DNA of 64,000 nucleotides from Monocercomonoides exilis (lineage: Eukaryota > Preaxostyla > Oxymonadida > Polymastigidae). The notes beneath the pieces were generated by a model. That model had not been told where the DNA came from and did no database searches. It was given only the letters and a program-made list of their open reading frames with translations. Positions 11,501-23,222 of this stretch are shown one piece after another (positions within the stretch are counted from its first letter, which is position 1; each line of letters begins with the position of its first letter). The stretch lies in contig LSRY02000029.1 of assembly GCA_001643675.2 (NCBI GenBank), positions 558,001 to 622,000 of the forward strand. Direction: 5' to 3'. The position numbers were made by a program, and so were the translations under genes.

Positions 11501-12530
11501 CAGAAATAATACAAAGTCAAACCTCTTCTTCCACAAATTCAACTTGCCCAAGCAATTCTTTCTCAATAACAGACTCAACATCCTGAACATCTTGCGCACC
11601 ATATTTTGCAACACTTCTTTTCATTTGTATCTCTTCAAAAGTTGTCAATTCCCCCTTATCGAATCTTCTATCAACACCCAATTTCCTAAGATCTCTTTCG
11701 TTTGCAGCTCGAATTCTAGCTGCTTGAGTTGTTTGGCCCTTTTCATACATTTTTAACATTGATGTTTTATCTTTGAGTGATCTTAATGCTGCGTCAAAAA
11801 AGCCAGAGTTAATAAAAGAATAAACATGAACTGCAAACTGTCAGGCATTCGATACACTTCTTGCGACGAAAGTCTTTCTTCTTCTTCCATTTTACTAATC
11901 AATATAGAAAGTTCTCGTCTCTTTTTTTCATGTTCTTCCCTTTCTTGTTTGGTCAAATGAACTCCACTTCGAAAAAGAAGTCTTTCTTCATCTTCCAGCT
12001 CCTTCTTTCGTAAAAAAAGTTTTTTTTCTGAACGATCCTTCAAATAACTGGTAACGCGAAAATTTAAATGTAAAGAATTGCAATGAGATGTATAATTCTA
12101 ACCTTCTCCTGGAAATTGCACGAATTCTTTCAATTCGTTGTTCTTCAGTTTCAAATACTTCGTCTTTTGTCTGAAAAGTCAAAATGCATCGTAAAAAATG
12201 GCAAAGTTGTGCGTGAAGCATTATACCACACAATTTCATCTGCTGCACGTATTGATTCTCCGTATTTGCTCAATTTTTTTGGATTATGTTGAGCTGAATT
12301 TCCCTTGTCTTCTTTCATTCGTAAAATTGCTTCTTTCGAAGGTAAAACATCAAGCGGTGCTATTTCTTTTCCTTTATCTTCCTAGTTTTTCCAATATTCC
12401 ATTAATTAAAACTTAATCCACAATCTTCAAAAAAACAAAAAATAACCGTGAGGGTTAAACTGCTATCTGCCTCCGATGCTAAAGTTAAATATGAATCTTT
12501 TCGTTTTGAATTATCGTTAAATTCAGTCAT
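8579..12530 (-). CDS. DHX16: DEAH-box RNA helicase, Prp2/DHX16 type (7 exons, 1115 aa)
   Basis: ATP-driven spliceosome remodelling helicase: Prp2/DHX16 activates the B-act spliceosome before the first splicing step. Exons are 12530-12447, 12381-12232, 12170-12103, 12047-11839, 11788-11523, 11249-9720 and 9619-8579, summing to 1116 codons. The core shows motif [10 protein letters not shown], Ia [32 protein letters not shown] and [10 protein letters not shown], then winged-helix/ratchet and OB-fold regions ending in EVAPHYF. The N-terminal third is charged and helical, as in DHX16. [20 protein letters not shown] and the C-terminal EVAPHYF resemble DHX16 more than DHX8/Prp22, and no S1 domain is present. 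The donor of the second exon is the least certain boundary; it was picked by phase (GTGTGG). The start is the first ATG, followed by a 28-codon exon. Confidence 0.9.
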
Positions 12531-12921
12531 GTTCCAATTTTAATTGTTTTCTATTTTTTAAATTAAAAAAGCATGAAATATAATACGATATATGGGGCAT
12601 TTCACAATAATTTTTTATTATTTCTATAAATAAAGAAGAATTGTATATTACAAAAATACAAGAATCAACAATTATTTCATTTTCTGAAATTTTCAAATTA
12701 ATAACTTATTTTTTTAGATGAATGAAAAGAATTAAATAAAAATAATAACGAAAAGAAACGATGAAAATGTATCTTGAACCAAAAAGATATTCACTATTCG
12801 ACTTTGAATTTCAAAATTTCAAGAAAAACTTGAAATAATGAATGAAATTTTGCGCACATGGCTAAGAAATGTTGGAAATCCCTTTGAACAAATTTTCAAC
12901 AACAGAAAATTTTCAACAAAT

Positions 12922-12970
<49 letters not shown>

Positions 12971-13228
12971 TTTACAAATAAACTTGAACTTATCAATATC
13001 ATTTGTTAAGAGTTTTCGTTGTAAATAGTTCAAAAAAAGTACTTTTATTCTCCAAAGCAAACTTAGTATTTGAACGCAAATTTTCTAATTTTTAACTATT
13101 TTTGTGTAATGAATAATAAATATTAAAATAGAACGTCTAAAAAATATATTTATTTCTTTTTGAAAAATTATGTTTGTATGCAAGAAGAAAATGGTAAAAA
13201 TGATTTCGTATATTAAAAATATACATCT
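12531..13228. other. Spacer with a 46-nt poly(A) tract
   Basis: Strongly AT-rich DNA between the start of the helicase gene and the end of the eEF1B gene. An uninterrupted run of 46 A lies at 12923-12968 on the + strand. No open frame, RNA gene or repeat family is recognisable. Confidence 0.6.
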
Positions 13229-13990
13229 TTACATCTTGTTGATGCTAACAGTGTCAGCTGATTGAACCTCATCAAATTCTTCAATTTGTTCCTGGATTTC
13301 TTCAGTCGATGGAACTTTTTCATCTTCAATGACAAATCCAATTTGCAGTTTCTTTGCTCCAAATGCAATCTCAACCAATTTGTCTAAAAAATAAATGAGC
13401 ATCATTCGCGAAATTAGGAATAAAACAAATTTACAAAATATTTATTTTCAAAAATAATAATTAAAACACAAACGCTCTCCCCATGTGAGTCCATCTTTTT
13501 GGATTGCTCTCACCTTTGCAGCAAGTTCTTGCAGATCAGTTTCATCATCATATGGTTTAACTTCCATGATGCACATTGACTTTGCAATGTCAACTTTTCC
13601 CTTTGCTTTGTTCTTTGCATCAATTCTTGCTTGAGCCTCCTTTGCTCTTCTGTCAAAATCTGCCTCACGTCTAGCTTCTTCCTCAGAATCTTCATCACCG
13701 AAAAGATCGAAATCATCTTCATCCTTTTTGGCTTCTTTCTTTTTGTCATCATCGAACAATTCAAAGTCATCATCTTTCTTTTCTTTTTCATCCTTTGATT
13801 TCCAGGATGCACGTTGGCATGGGCAGAAGCTTGCAATATGGTTATACCAACGGCGAACATGGGCATGATGCTTCAGATCAGCAAGATTAATTTTTTCGAA
13901 TGTTTCTGCATCTTTCTTTGATGGGTAGCATCCCTCAAGATAGCTAGATGCAGAGAGTGTAACGTTAAGTGTTGCAAGATCGATTGACAT
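13229..13990 (-). CDS. EEF1B2: Translation elongation factor 1 beta-type subunit (eEF1B, 2 exons, 223 aa)
   Basis: Guanine-nucleotide exchange factor that recharges eEF1A with GTP during translation elongation. Exon 1 is 13990-13474, exon 2 is 13383-13229; the intron has donor GTTTGTG and acceptor TTTTTTAG. The N-terminus has the GST-C-like part (SYLEGCYPSKKDAETFEKI, then VRRWYNHI), followed by an acidic linker with DDFDLFGDEDSEEE, which matches the family's casein-kinase-2 motif. The exchange domain follows with VDIAKSMCIMEVKPYDDETD and GLTWGEHKLVEIAFGAKKLQ. It ends VQSADTVSINKM then TAA, like the usual NKI end. The first ATG at 13990 is used because the longer frame begins with a non-ATG codon. 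The length is normal for eEF1B beta, and TAA sits exactly where the family ends. Confidence 0.95.
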
Positions 13991-14127
13991 GGATTTGAAA
14001 CTTTTATTTAACACAAAATATCAAACAAAATATAAAAGATCAAAAAAGATCTCAATAAATATGTAAATTATGGTTATCATTCACCTTCAAGTCCTAATTG
14101 AAATCACATTGATAATTAAAATATTTT

Positions 14128-16507
14128 TTATCCAATATTTTCCGCAAAAATAACGAATAAATCCGATTGACTTGAAAACGAACAACCAGATGTAAAATAT
14201 GTTGGAAGAGTGACAGCTAAAGAAGATCCAGAACTTTGTAAAAGATGGCTTGGAGGAAATACTGAGTGGCGATCTGGGTGAATGTGAAAACGAATAAGGC
14301 GTCTCAAAAATAATGGAACAGAACGACACATATCCCCAGAAATGACAGAACTAGAAGGATGCATTAGATACGAACAAAGGATGGAAGTTATGTCAATGAA
14401 GAAAAAAGGAGACTGTTCAGAGGGTGAGATGGGCATTTGAGAGGATGAATCGAAAGGAATTTGCGAAGTCATCATTTTCTGTTGACTTTGTGAATGTTCT
14501 GAAGAAGAGAATTTTGCATATCGTCTGTGAGAAGGTGAACAGGTCAGTGCAATTGCTCTTCCATCATCTTTGCAAAAAGCAAAATATTTCAACAACATTG
14601 TTCGAATTGAAAGCATTAAAAATAAAAAAAATAAAAAAAAAAATTCGTTGAAAAAATAAGCAATATATGCAACACACAAAGCACAAAATACACAGGATTT
14701 GGAAGATATTGAAGAGGAAGAATTGAAAAGAAAGGAATTTGAAGAGGGTGTTGGCTGAGCTGGCGAGATGGAACGAATGAGGATGCTGATGAAGTGGTAG
14801 CTGGAAGGAGTTTTGCCGCTGATTGCTGATAAAGAATGGTGTGGTGAGCAACAAGCGACGGCGGGAGAGGAGGCGAAGTGGAGAGAAACGAGTTGATGAG
14901 TTCAGGCGCAAAGGGAAGAGTTACCACAAACAGAGGGTGGCTGATCCAATCAAAGAAAGAGGTCACAATGACAGGCGAATACATCCGAAGCAGTCTGTCT
15001 TCTGTGATGATGAATGAGGGAGACGCTTCGGTGAAATGAAGATGCACATCCACAACACGCTTCCCACCAAAGAACATCACAGGGCAGAGCGGGCTGATGG
15101 TTTCTGTGTCTGAAGAGGAATTGTTTCAGAACAAGGAAGATTTGGCACATACACACATACACACATACGCACGCACACATATACACATTCATACACAATC
15201 AACACATAAACATATATGTACAGATAATAATCATAAAACACAAATAATGATGATTATTATTAATATCAAAAACAAAAAAATTGCAAGAATTCAATCAAAA
15301 CAAATTTGTATCAAACCTCCGTTGATATGCACAAACAAAACACCCTGACTAGTCAGAAACGCATCGCTCTCAGGAAACCACTTCTGTATCCTGTGTGTGC
15401 CGAAGAGGCCAAATCTCTCTGCATTCTCCTGCGACGGCTTCTCCTTCCTCAGCGTGCCTATCAGCGCGTCGTCCACAAAAGGCTGCAGAATCGAAGGGTC
15501 GCTCAGCTCAATCAAAACACGCTCGCCTGCTTTCTCCTCCTTCATGTCGCTGTGCTGCTGCAGCAGCCGCCGAGAATAGCGCGACGGAAACCCAAAAAAG
15601 AACACTGCGCCGTTGTCTGCGATTGAGAGCAGTCATTCACATTCAGTCAAATGCGAAGTATTTTTGAGAAACTTGCAAGAAAAGGTATAATATACAAACC
15701 AAGCGTTATGATTAACGTGCCACGATAAGACTCAAACGAGTAAATATGGCCTTCTTTCCCCTTTGAGCTTCTGATGAAAGGCGTTGTATCAGAAAAGTAT
15801 TTAATCTTCACACAAAAATTAAAATCAAGTTTTCAAAAACACAAATACATTTTAAAAAATGAAATAAAACCCGTTTCCATCTTGTCATTTCATACAGCTG
15901 TTCGGCTGATTTTCCAGCTAAACTCTGATCAAATTCTATTTTAAATAACGCAATAAAAATAAAAATAAAACATCAAAACTTAATATTCAAGTTAGTCGTA
16001 CCGGGAAGAATTTTTGAAAAATATAGCAATTGATCATCGAAAGTCCTGGCAACAAGAAGATCATCATCTCCTTTCAGTTCTTTGACTTTGTACTGATAGA
16101 AATCAAAAAGATTTCCACTTTTAATCCAACGTTCTTTCCAACTTTCATTGCCCTCCCCAAACAAAAATCCATCGCCAGAAACCATCTTTATTATATCACA
16201 ATTATCATTTCTTGTTAAGCCGATAATGCACTCTTTCGTTAGAAAGTCAAAACCTCGCGGATAAAGAGCTATAATATGAAAACAAATTTTTAAAGCAATA
16301 AATGCAATCAATGGTAATACCTGTAAATAGTGATGCAGAAGTAAATAAAGTTTTTGAAGAAATTAATGGATGATATTTTTGAGTATCTTGTCTGCTGATA
16401 GTTTGCATTCCCCAATGATGCTCGAGACCCAAAAAATCTTGATCGAGTAACGTTCTCAAATCTTCAATTTTTAAGAACGTCATTTGAGAAAACTCCGAAG
16501 AATGCAT
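14128..16507 (-). CDS. Unrecognised multi-exon protein, possibly beta-propeller-like
   Basis: Phase-consistent exons are 16507-16321, 16268-16002, 15935-15871, 15805-15700, 15616-15317 and 15109 to about 14690, followed by a last exon starting near 14567 and ending at 14128; the last junction is uncertain. The protein starts MHSSEFSQMTFLKIEDLRTL. The middle holds strands such as DDLLVARTFDDQLLYFSKIL, GTLIITLDNGAVFFFGFPSR and FLTSQGVLFVHINGG, spaced like blades of a WD-like propeller. The C-terminal quarter is Ser/Pro-rich and low in complexity. I cannot name a family. It runs in the same direction as its housekeeping neighbours on the left. Coding status rests on six exons joining in frame at GT-AG sites. 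Confidence 0.65.
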
Positions 16508-16856
16508 TGCTTATGAAAAACAAACTCCGATAAAAAGCAAAGTCATCAATCAAAAGAAGGACAAACAATTCCGCAAGCAGCAAAGCAAATCCTTATGATA
16601 CATTAATCTTGCAGTTGATTTTGCGATCAGAAAAAACTTTATTCAAAATACAAACGTAATTATGAAAAAAATAAAATAACTGTAAAAGAACTTCATGCAC
16701 ACATTTCTAACGTCTTTCATCGAAGTTAAGTGCTTTAATACGCAAAGAAGCACATAATCCGGCAAGCTTTTGAATGACAAATCTTGTTCCATCCCTCATA
16801 TTTCATTTTCCTAACCCTTTATATTTTTATTCATTGTTTTCTAAAAAGTTATTCTA
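16508..16856. other. Spacer upstream of the unknown gene
   Basis: AT-rich 5' flank of the gene starting at 16507, running into the left end of a TA-flanked element. No gene is visible. Confidence 0.5.
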
Positions 16857-17226
16857 CCAAAAAATAATCAAAACGAAACTTTTTGCGAACGAAATATTAA
16901 ATTTTTCATTTTAATAAATAATTTTTTGAAATCGAAATGAAATTATCTCTGGTTTTCATTGGATTTTTTTTTGAAAATACAAAAATTTTCAGGAAAAAAT
17001 ATTAAATTTAAAAAAACTGTTTACACATGCACACAAGATAACAATGACCACACAGAATTATTGCAGATTCAAAATTGATTAAATAATTTTCACAATAGTT
17101 CGTGAGAGAGTGGAAAAATATTTGTTAGGTTATACAAAATTATTTATTCGTCTGCAAAATAATTATTTTGAATGCAATTTTTATTTTTTAAAATGTAAAA
17201 ATTCTCGTTTTGAATAATTTTTGGTG
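16857..17226. mobile_element. TA-flanked MITE-like element, copy a
   Basis: About 370 bp between TA dinucleotides at 16855-16856 and 17227-17228. The right end reads TTTTGAATAATTTTTGGTG and the left end is a degenerate inverse, CCAAAAAATAATCAAAACG. The interior matches the reverse complement of 25611-26004, with shared words such as ACACAGAATTATTGCAGATT. It has no coding frame. TA target sites and CACCAAAAATTATTC ends suit a non-autonomous Tc1/mariner-type element (inferred). Confidence 0.65.
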
Positions 17227-17249
17227 TAACAAATGCAATATCCGAAAAG

Positions 17250-18699
17250 TCAAAAAGAGAAAAAAATTATTTTGATTTTAACATTTACAAAATAATCAGA
17301 AATATTCAACGATAATGAATAGTCACGAAATTTTTGAAGGAGATAATCAAATATTTCATGAAAGCTTGCTGTGATATCTTCATATCCTTCTTCTTCCATC
17401 TTTTCAAACGCTTTTCTTTTCAACGCTTTTCTTTCCTCTTCTTCCTTTTCATCATCCTTCTCTTCTTTCAATTTCTGTGAAACATTTATTAAAAATATTA
17501 AGCAATCATGTGTAATATCGTTGTTCAACGTTGGCTGTTGTATCTCCTCCAAAAAAAGATCGATGACACCTTCCTTTATAAAAGAATCAATTTCCATTGC
17601 TTTGCTTTTCGCTGCTTTACTTAATGCATAAATGCATTGATGGCTAATTTCGATGTAATTATCCTTTGCTGCTCTAAATAAATTCACAATGCTTCCAATT
17701 ATCACAGAAGTCTCTTCGGTTCGCAATTCACATGAACAAAAGAAAAAGTTCAATGTTTAAAGCCATCTCATCAAAAGAAACATTTCATCCGTTTTTTGTC
17801 TCTTTTCATTGTCTTTCTTTATCTTCCAATTCGCACATTCCATCAGCTCATTCACTTCTCTTTTTTCATCTCTCACAAAATGTGGTTCTTTCGTAATCGC
17901 TTCTTCCAAACTTTAATCATCGTAAAATCTGTCTATCAAAAATGCCCAAGCTGATTGATAGGCAAGTCGTGTCAGATTGTGATGTTCCTGATGATATTTC
18001 AAAATCTCTTTGATTTTCTTCAAATACAGTTTTTGCTCGATAAACTCATAAAAAATATTAAAAAAAGTTTATGGCAAAAAGGAAATAATAATGTTCATAC
18101 ATGAAATTTTATGTTGCTTAAAGTTATCAGAGTCATTTCCACTTCCTTTTGAGACTCTTCGTTTTTTCTTTTCTTCAATGCAGCTTTCAGAAGGCAAGGG
18201 ACGCATTTTGAAAGCAATGCACATGAAAAATCACAACTTAGAGAAATACAGCATTCGCAAAGATCAACAAGAAGCTTTTTTTCTTTCCTTTTTTTTTCTT
18301 TTCTTCATCAACAATCATTTTCTCAAATCTTCTGAACAGTGAGGAATCATAAAACCAATAAACACTTATATCATTCAGCACATTGAAATATCCAATATGC
18401 TTCAACAACAAAATTGCATTTTCTATCGAAAGTTTCTTATCTTCAATCATTTTGTCGATTTTATTGAACAATAAAACTGTTAAAATTGATTCAAATTCTT
18501 CATTATTCTTTGCATTAATAAGTTCAATTATTTCTTCGATTTTCTTTCTCTGTTCATCTTCATTGCAATCTTCTAGCTTTGAAAATAATTCTACAAAAAA
18601 AGAAAGAAAGAAATCCAATCATCAAGAATTAAAATGAAACTGCAATTGAAGACCTGTGAAAACTTTTGTGATCATAGTTTCCTTCATTTTCGAAAACAT
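17250..18699 (-). pseudogene. Decayed member of a helical-repeat gene family (copy A)
   Basis: Homologous along its length to the intact copy at 23223-24552. A first exon can be read, starting ATG at 18699 (MFSKMKETMITKVFT), spliced to ELFSKLEDCNEDEQ at about 18597, with a second intron at the same place as in the intact copy. Three lesions are visible: a frameshift in the A-rich stretch near 18270-18295, TAA at 17913-17915 and TAA at 17757-17759, both in the frame that continues into the good C-terminus (AFEKMEEEGYEDITASFHEI). Neither TAA lies between plausible splice sites. The protein is lysine- and glutamate-rich and helical, perhaps ARM-like. Function unknown. Confidence 0.75.
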
Positions 18700-18894
18700 A
18701 TCGCAGTAAGAAAACAAAAACATTATTTCCATTCAAATTGAAAATTCGCACATAAGGATTGAAGAAATTGATGAAAAAGTTAAAATTGAAAAGAGTCATA
18801 CAAAATAACGACTTTCATACCACAGTTTTTTGCATATTTTTCTCCATTACTGCTGACAAAAAAATATATAACACTTAATTTCTTAAGTTTGTTA

Positions 18895-19726
18895 CACCAA
18901 AAATTATTCAAAGTCGAAAAACTTTCAACCAAAGTCGAAAAACTTTCAAACGAAATCGAAAATTATTATTCAAAGTTGGAAAACTTTCATTCAAAGTCGA
19001 AAGTTTTCATTCTAAGTCGAAAAAGTTGCAAACGAAATCGAAAAACTTTCAAACAAAGTCGAAAGTTCGAAAAACTTCATATTTTCAAAAAGATGACAAA
19101 AATTAATTTTTGTCAAAAAACATAGTTGTTGTTGAAAAATCAATCACATTTGTAATGATAATGATTTTTCATCTTTTTTTCCGGTGTTTTTCTTTGCTTT
19201 CTTTTGACCAAATTCAAATTTCAAATTATGAGAGAAATTCTGACATATTTTTATCTCATTTCAGTTGAAAGCACTCTTCTTCACAGAAAATAAACTATAG
19301 AAAATTTTTATTTTTTTTTCTATTTTATGTAGAATGAAGAATGCATTATTGACTCTCTTGTTTAATGTTTTTTCATCACGAACAACTCATTACTTATTGA
19401 AGGAAACAAATGTTCTAAGATGTGTTTTGAGTTTATTCAAGAGTTTATTTGGTTCTAAATCTTCAAAATTTGCAGAAATCAACAACACAAACATTGCTGA
19501 TAATATTTCCAAAAACAAAAGAATATTTTTATCTTTTGTGGAACACTTTTTTTTACGTTTATTTTTTTTGTGAAATTTTTGATTTCGTTTGAAAGTTTTT
19601 CGATTTCGTTTGCAACTTTTTCGACTTTGAATGAAAGTTTTCCAACTTTGAATAATAATTTTCGATTTCGTTTGAAAGTTTTTAGACTTTGGTTGAAAGT
19701 TTTTCGACTTTGAATTATTTTTGGTG
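18895..19726. mobile_element. 832-bp TA-flanked element with long subrepeated inverted termini
   Basis: TA dinucleotides at 18893-18894 and 19727-19728 flank ends CACCAAAAATTATTC and AATTATTTTTGGTG. Each terminus is about 155-190 bp of near-perfect inverted repeat. It is built from short tandem words such as CAAAGTCGAAAAACTTT and AAACGAAATCGAAAA, with one block of about 30 bp extra on the left. The interior has only a 79-codon frame with no recognisable transposase, so it is probably non-autonomous. The end sequence is shared with the elements at 16857 and 25611. Confidence 0.75.
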
Positions 19727-19728
19727 TA

Positions 19729-22700
19729 TTAAGGCAATAAAGATCGAATCAATAATACTGCTTGAATATCAATTGTTAAAATATGAGAACTGTGAGTGAA
19801 CATTTTCTGGTGAATTATAATAATTATTTTCTATGATGGCAGCTGGTAATGAAAGAAATTATTTGAATTTAGAATTTTGTGAGATGAATTTTGGTAATTT
19901 GATGAACAAGGGGAATACAACAATTTCATTAATAACACAAAAAGATGCACTGTACGCAATTTTTATTGTTCTATTGATTGTGAAGATATTTCTATCTGTA
20001 TCCCCTCCAAAGTGCAGGAATGTTAATCATTGTTGAAATGGCCAATCTCCTCTTAATAGAGCAAATTCGATGAGAATGGGGATGTTACGAAATTCAATTT
20101 TGGAGAAGAGATTTTCATGGACATGGGCTATAACTCAGCCCAATTTCCATTTGAATATATGATTAAAAAACATTTAACTAATATTTAATTGATTGAAGAT
20201 AAAAGAGAAAGAAATTCTGTGAAAAATAAAATCAACACAAAATCAAGAAGTATCTTTGAACTTTATGAAAATAATCGAAAAGTTGTTGGATTAAGAATGT
20301 TATTGACTTTATTGAGGAGGTTCATTTACTATCAATGAAAAATCAAGGAAATAATGTTTAATAAGACTATCAACATATTATTCACAATGTTGACTTGCAC
20401 GTTTCTCTGACCGCACCAGGCGGATTTGGAAAGTAGTGATGCTCTATTTTTGATTCTCCTTTTTGCACAAAAGATAGAAGAAGCGCAACCACAACACGAA
20501 CAATTATCAGACGGAAATTGCTTATCAAACAGAGTTTGGGCCCATTGCCTCGGAACTTCTTTGCTCAAAGCATCTATCATTTGAATGAGAAAAGCAATTA
20601 ACATTTTTTTTTTAAATCTTCGTCCTCATCATTCATCAAAGTCATTGTTGAACTCCCATCTTTATGCAAATGAATGATTTATTGGATTTTGTGAATTGAT
20701 CATCAAAGATTGTATTTAATCCGCCTCATAATCAGCAGCATGTGAATTCCTGAATGAATGTCAACTTTTTTTTTTCTTCTCTCTTTCTCAATTTTGTAAA
20801 AGGACAGTCAATTCATTCTATTCATATTCGCATTTCTTTTCTCTTTTCTCTTCTTCTTCTTCTTTCATAACCTCGTTGACTGTTGATTCTTATCATTCAC
20901 ACAATGATGAAGAGCCGTGATTGTTCTTGGATTTCCTCACGTTTTGCATCTTAATCAGGTGATACGAAAAAAACAAAGAAGAGTGCAAGATGAATGGAAT
21001 CATTGAAAAAGAAGAAGAAGAAGAAGAAGAAGAGAATGAAGTTCCGTGTGATTGTTGGCGACGATGGGAATAGAAGTGAAATGAGTGGTGATTTGGTGGC
21101 TGGGTTTGAGGTTTAATTGATGATGAAGAAGAAATAGAAAAAATAGAAGAAGGTGTATAACAATATAATAATAAGATGATGATGAAATATTTGAAGGCTT
21201 TTCATTCAAAATCAATTTCTCTTCACTTTTTCTCTTTCTTCTCTTTCCCCTTCTTTTTTTTCTTTCACAATCCATTCCCTTCTCCATCTCTTTTTTCCTA
21301 TATATTTCTTCCCTATTCGCTCGAATCATCTGGTGCAAGATATAACTTTCTTCTCATTTTTCCTCTTTCCCCTTGTCTCATTCGCTTCTTCTTCTTCTTC
21401 TTCTGCAATAGCTTCAGTTGTTTGTCTAATTTTATGCTTTTATTCCTCCGGAAAATATTTTTCTTTCTCTCTCTTTCTCCAAAAAAATCTGGCAAAGTTC
21501 TTTCTCTTTAATTTCTTTCCTCATAATGAAGAACATCTTTTCTTCTTTCATTTCATTCATGAGAAAATACCCTATTCTTCTTTCAAAAATAGCTTATTTC
21601 CTCTTTCCCTCTTCTCTTTTCTTCTTCGCCTTCTTCAAATCCACTTTTCTTGTTAACAACCACTTTCCCCAGTTTTCTTGTTCAGCGCTGCATCTTCTCT
21701 TATTTTCTCTTCTCTTTTTGGAAGCATTCAAACTTTAATTTCTGTTTAAAATTTCATAGTTCCTTTCACATTTCATCCAATTGTTTATTCCACCAGAATT
21801 GTCAGTCTTGTTATAAAATCATCAGAATGGTTGTTTCCATCAAACAATTTTATGGAAATGACGATGAAGAAAGATAAGTAACAGAAATTTTCTTGCTTTT
21901 CTGAATTTGAATGCTTTAAAAGCTTATTTTCATAGACAAATCAGTCGCTTTTGTCAAACACTCTCAACAAATGAGCCAAACAAATTGCTTTTTCTCTCTT
22001 TCAAGCTCATGTCAAACATTGTCAGGCTATGCAGCATGCAAAACAGATGGCAGAAGTCACGAATGTTATCGTTGAATACGATGTTAACAAGAATAATCTC
22101 AAAACTTCTGGTTCTTTTGCAAAAGATTCCAGAGCTTCCCTCTCTTTGCGGTATTCCTGTTCGTGATCAATCTGCATCCATTGAAAGAACACCTTTAAAG
22201 AAAAATGAATGAAATAAAAAAACCCAAACCATCTTTTTGGTCTTGAAATATTTTCCCATCTCCAAGGGATTGGTAATTGTCTGTCAAACTGGTTTTCTTG
22301 CTCTTAGAATCCATTGTGAAGTTGGCTGTAATATCTGATGAAAACACATATCCTCCAAATTATCTCCTTTTCAAAAACTTATTCAATGTTAAGTCTTTGT
22401 TGATAGCTTTCCATCACGTTTCGTGTAAAATGCAAATGCGATTGTTGTTGAGGCCTGCTGAGTGTTTTGCTCTGCTCGCTTCCTCCATTGTTCAATCCCC
22501 AATTCCCTTTCCTTTTCCATAAAATAAATCCTGCGCAAAAGATACGTCAAGTAAACAACGTTTCCCTCGAAATGAACAAGCGATGCAATTCAATCTTTCT
22601 GATATTCTGCTCGCTTTTTGTGCATCTTGCTTGAGTTATTTTTCATTCAAAATATTGCATCCGATATTGCACCATATGTTTTGCAATACACAGCAAAGTT

Positions 22701-22950
22701 CAAATTTCATGCTGGCTTTCTCCACCAATTCACTTTTCGCAAGCAATCGATGCAAAACGGTCACTCGTTCCTCCATCTGTTAGCAAAATCCATTCCCATC
22801 TGCATTGCTATAACTTGCATGGGTGTATCTGAAATCGTGCATCTAAGCAGCTCAAACATGCTCTGGCGTCGAAAATCACCAATCAAAAATCTTTGCTTAT
22901 AAAATTATAGGTTGGCTACCATTATTTATTTACTCAAAAAGAAGATTTTT
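19729..22950. other. Gene-poor relic DNA
   Basis: No intact gene is supported. Short frames occur on both strands, for example 67 codons at 19833-20036 (+) and 90 codons at 20332-20604 (-). About 20760-21720 is T/C-rich with GAA/TTC microsatellite stretches. On the minus strand around 21930-22900 several stretches look coding but are cut by stops, such as RRIYFMEKERELGIEQWRKR near 22480-22550. These may be remains of a lost gene. No RNA gene is seen. Confidence 0.45.
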
Positions 22951-23222
22951 TAATTCAACGATTTGCTTGCTTTGATGCAAATGATATCGATGACAAAAGA
23001 AGATGTATAAATTTACATGATAATGTGAATTTTTTATTTAGTATTTTTAATTCTATTGATGCAAATATTCAATGAATATAACAAAAATGAATTTATCAAT
23101 TTTTTTGAAATTATTCCGCAATTTTGCAGCCACCTTCTTGGCGACGAGCATTTATTGGTATGTCTGTGTTTTGAGCAAATGATAATTTTGGAGATTAATT
23201 TTTTTATATTCAAATTTTTAAG

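Noticed and set aside
19334-19573. 79-codon frame inside the 832-bp element as a transposase fragment
   Set aside because: No DDE/DDD spacing, helix-turn-helix or other transposase feature can be seen.
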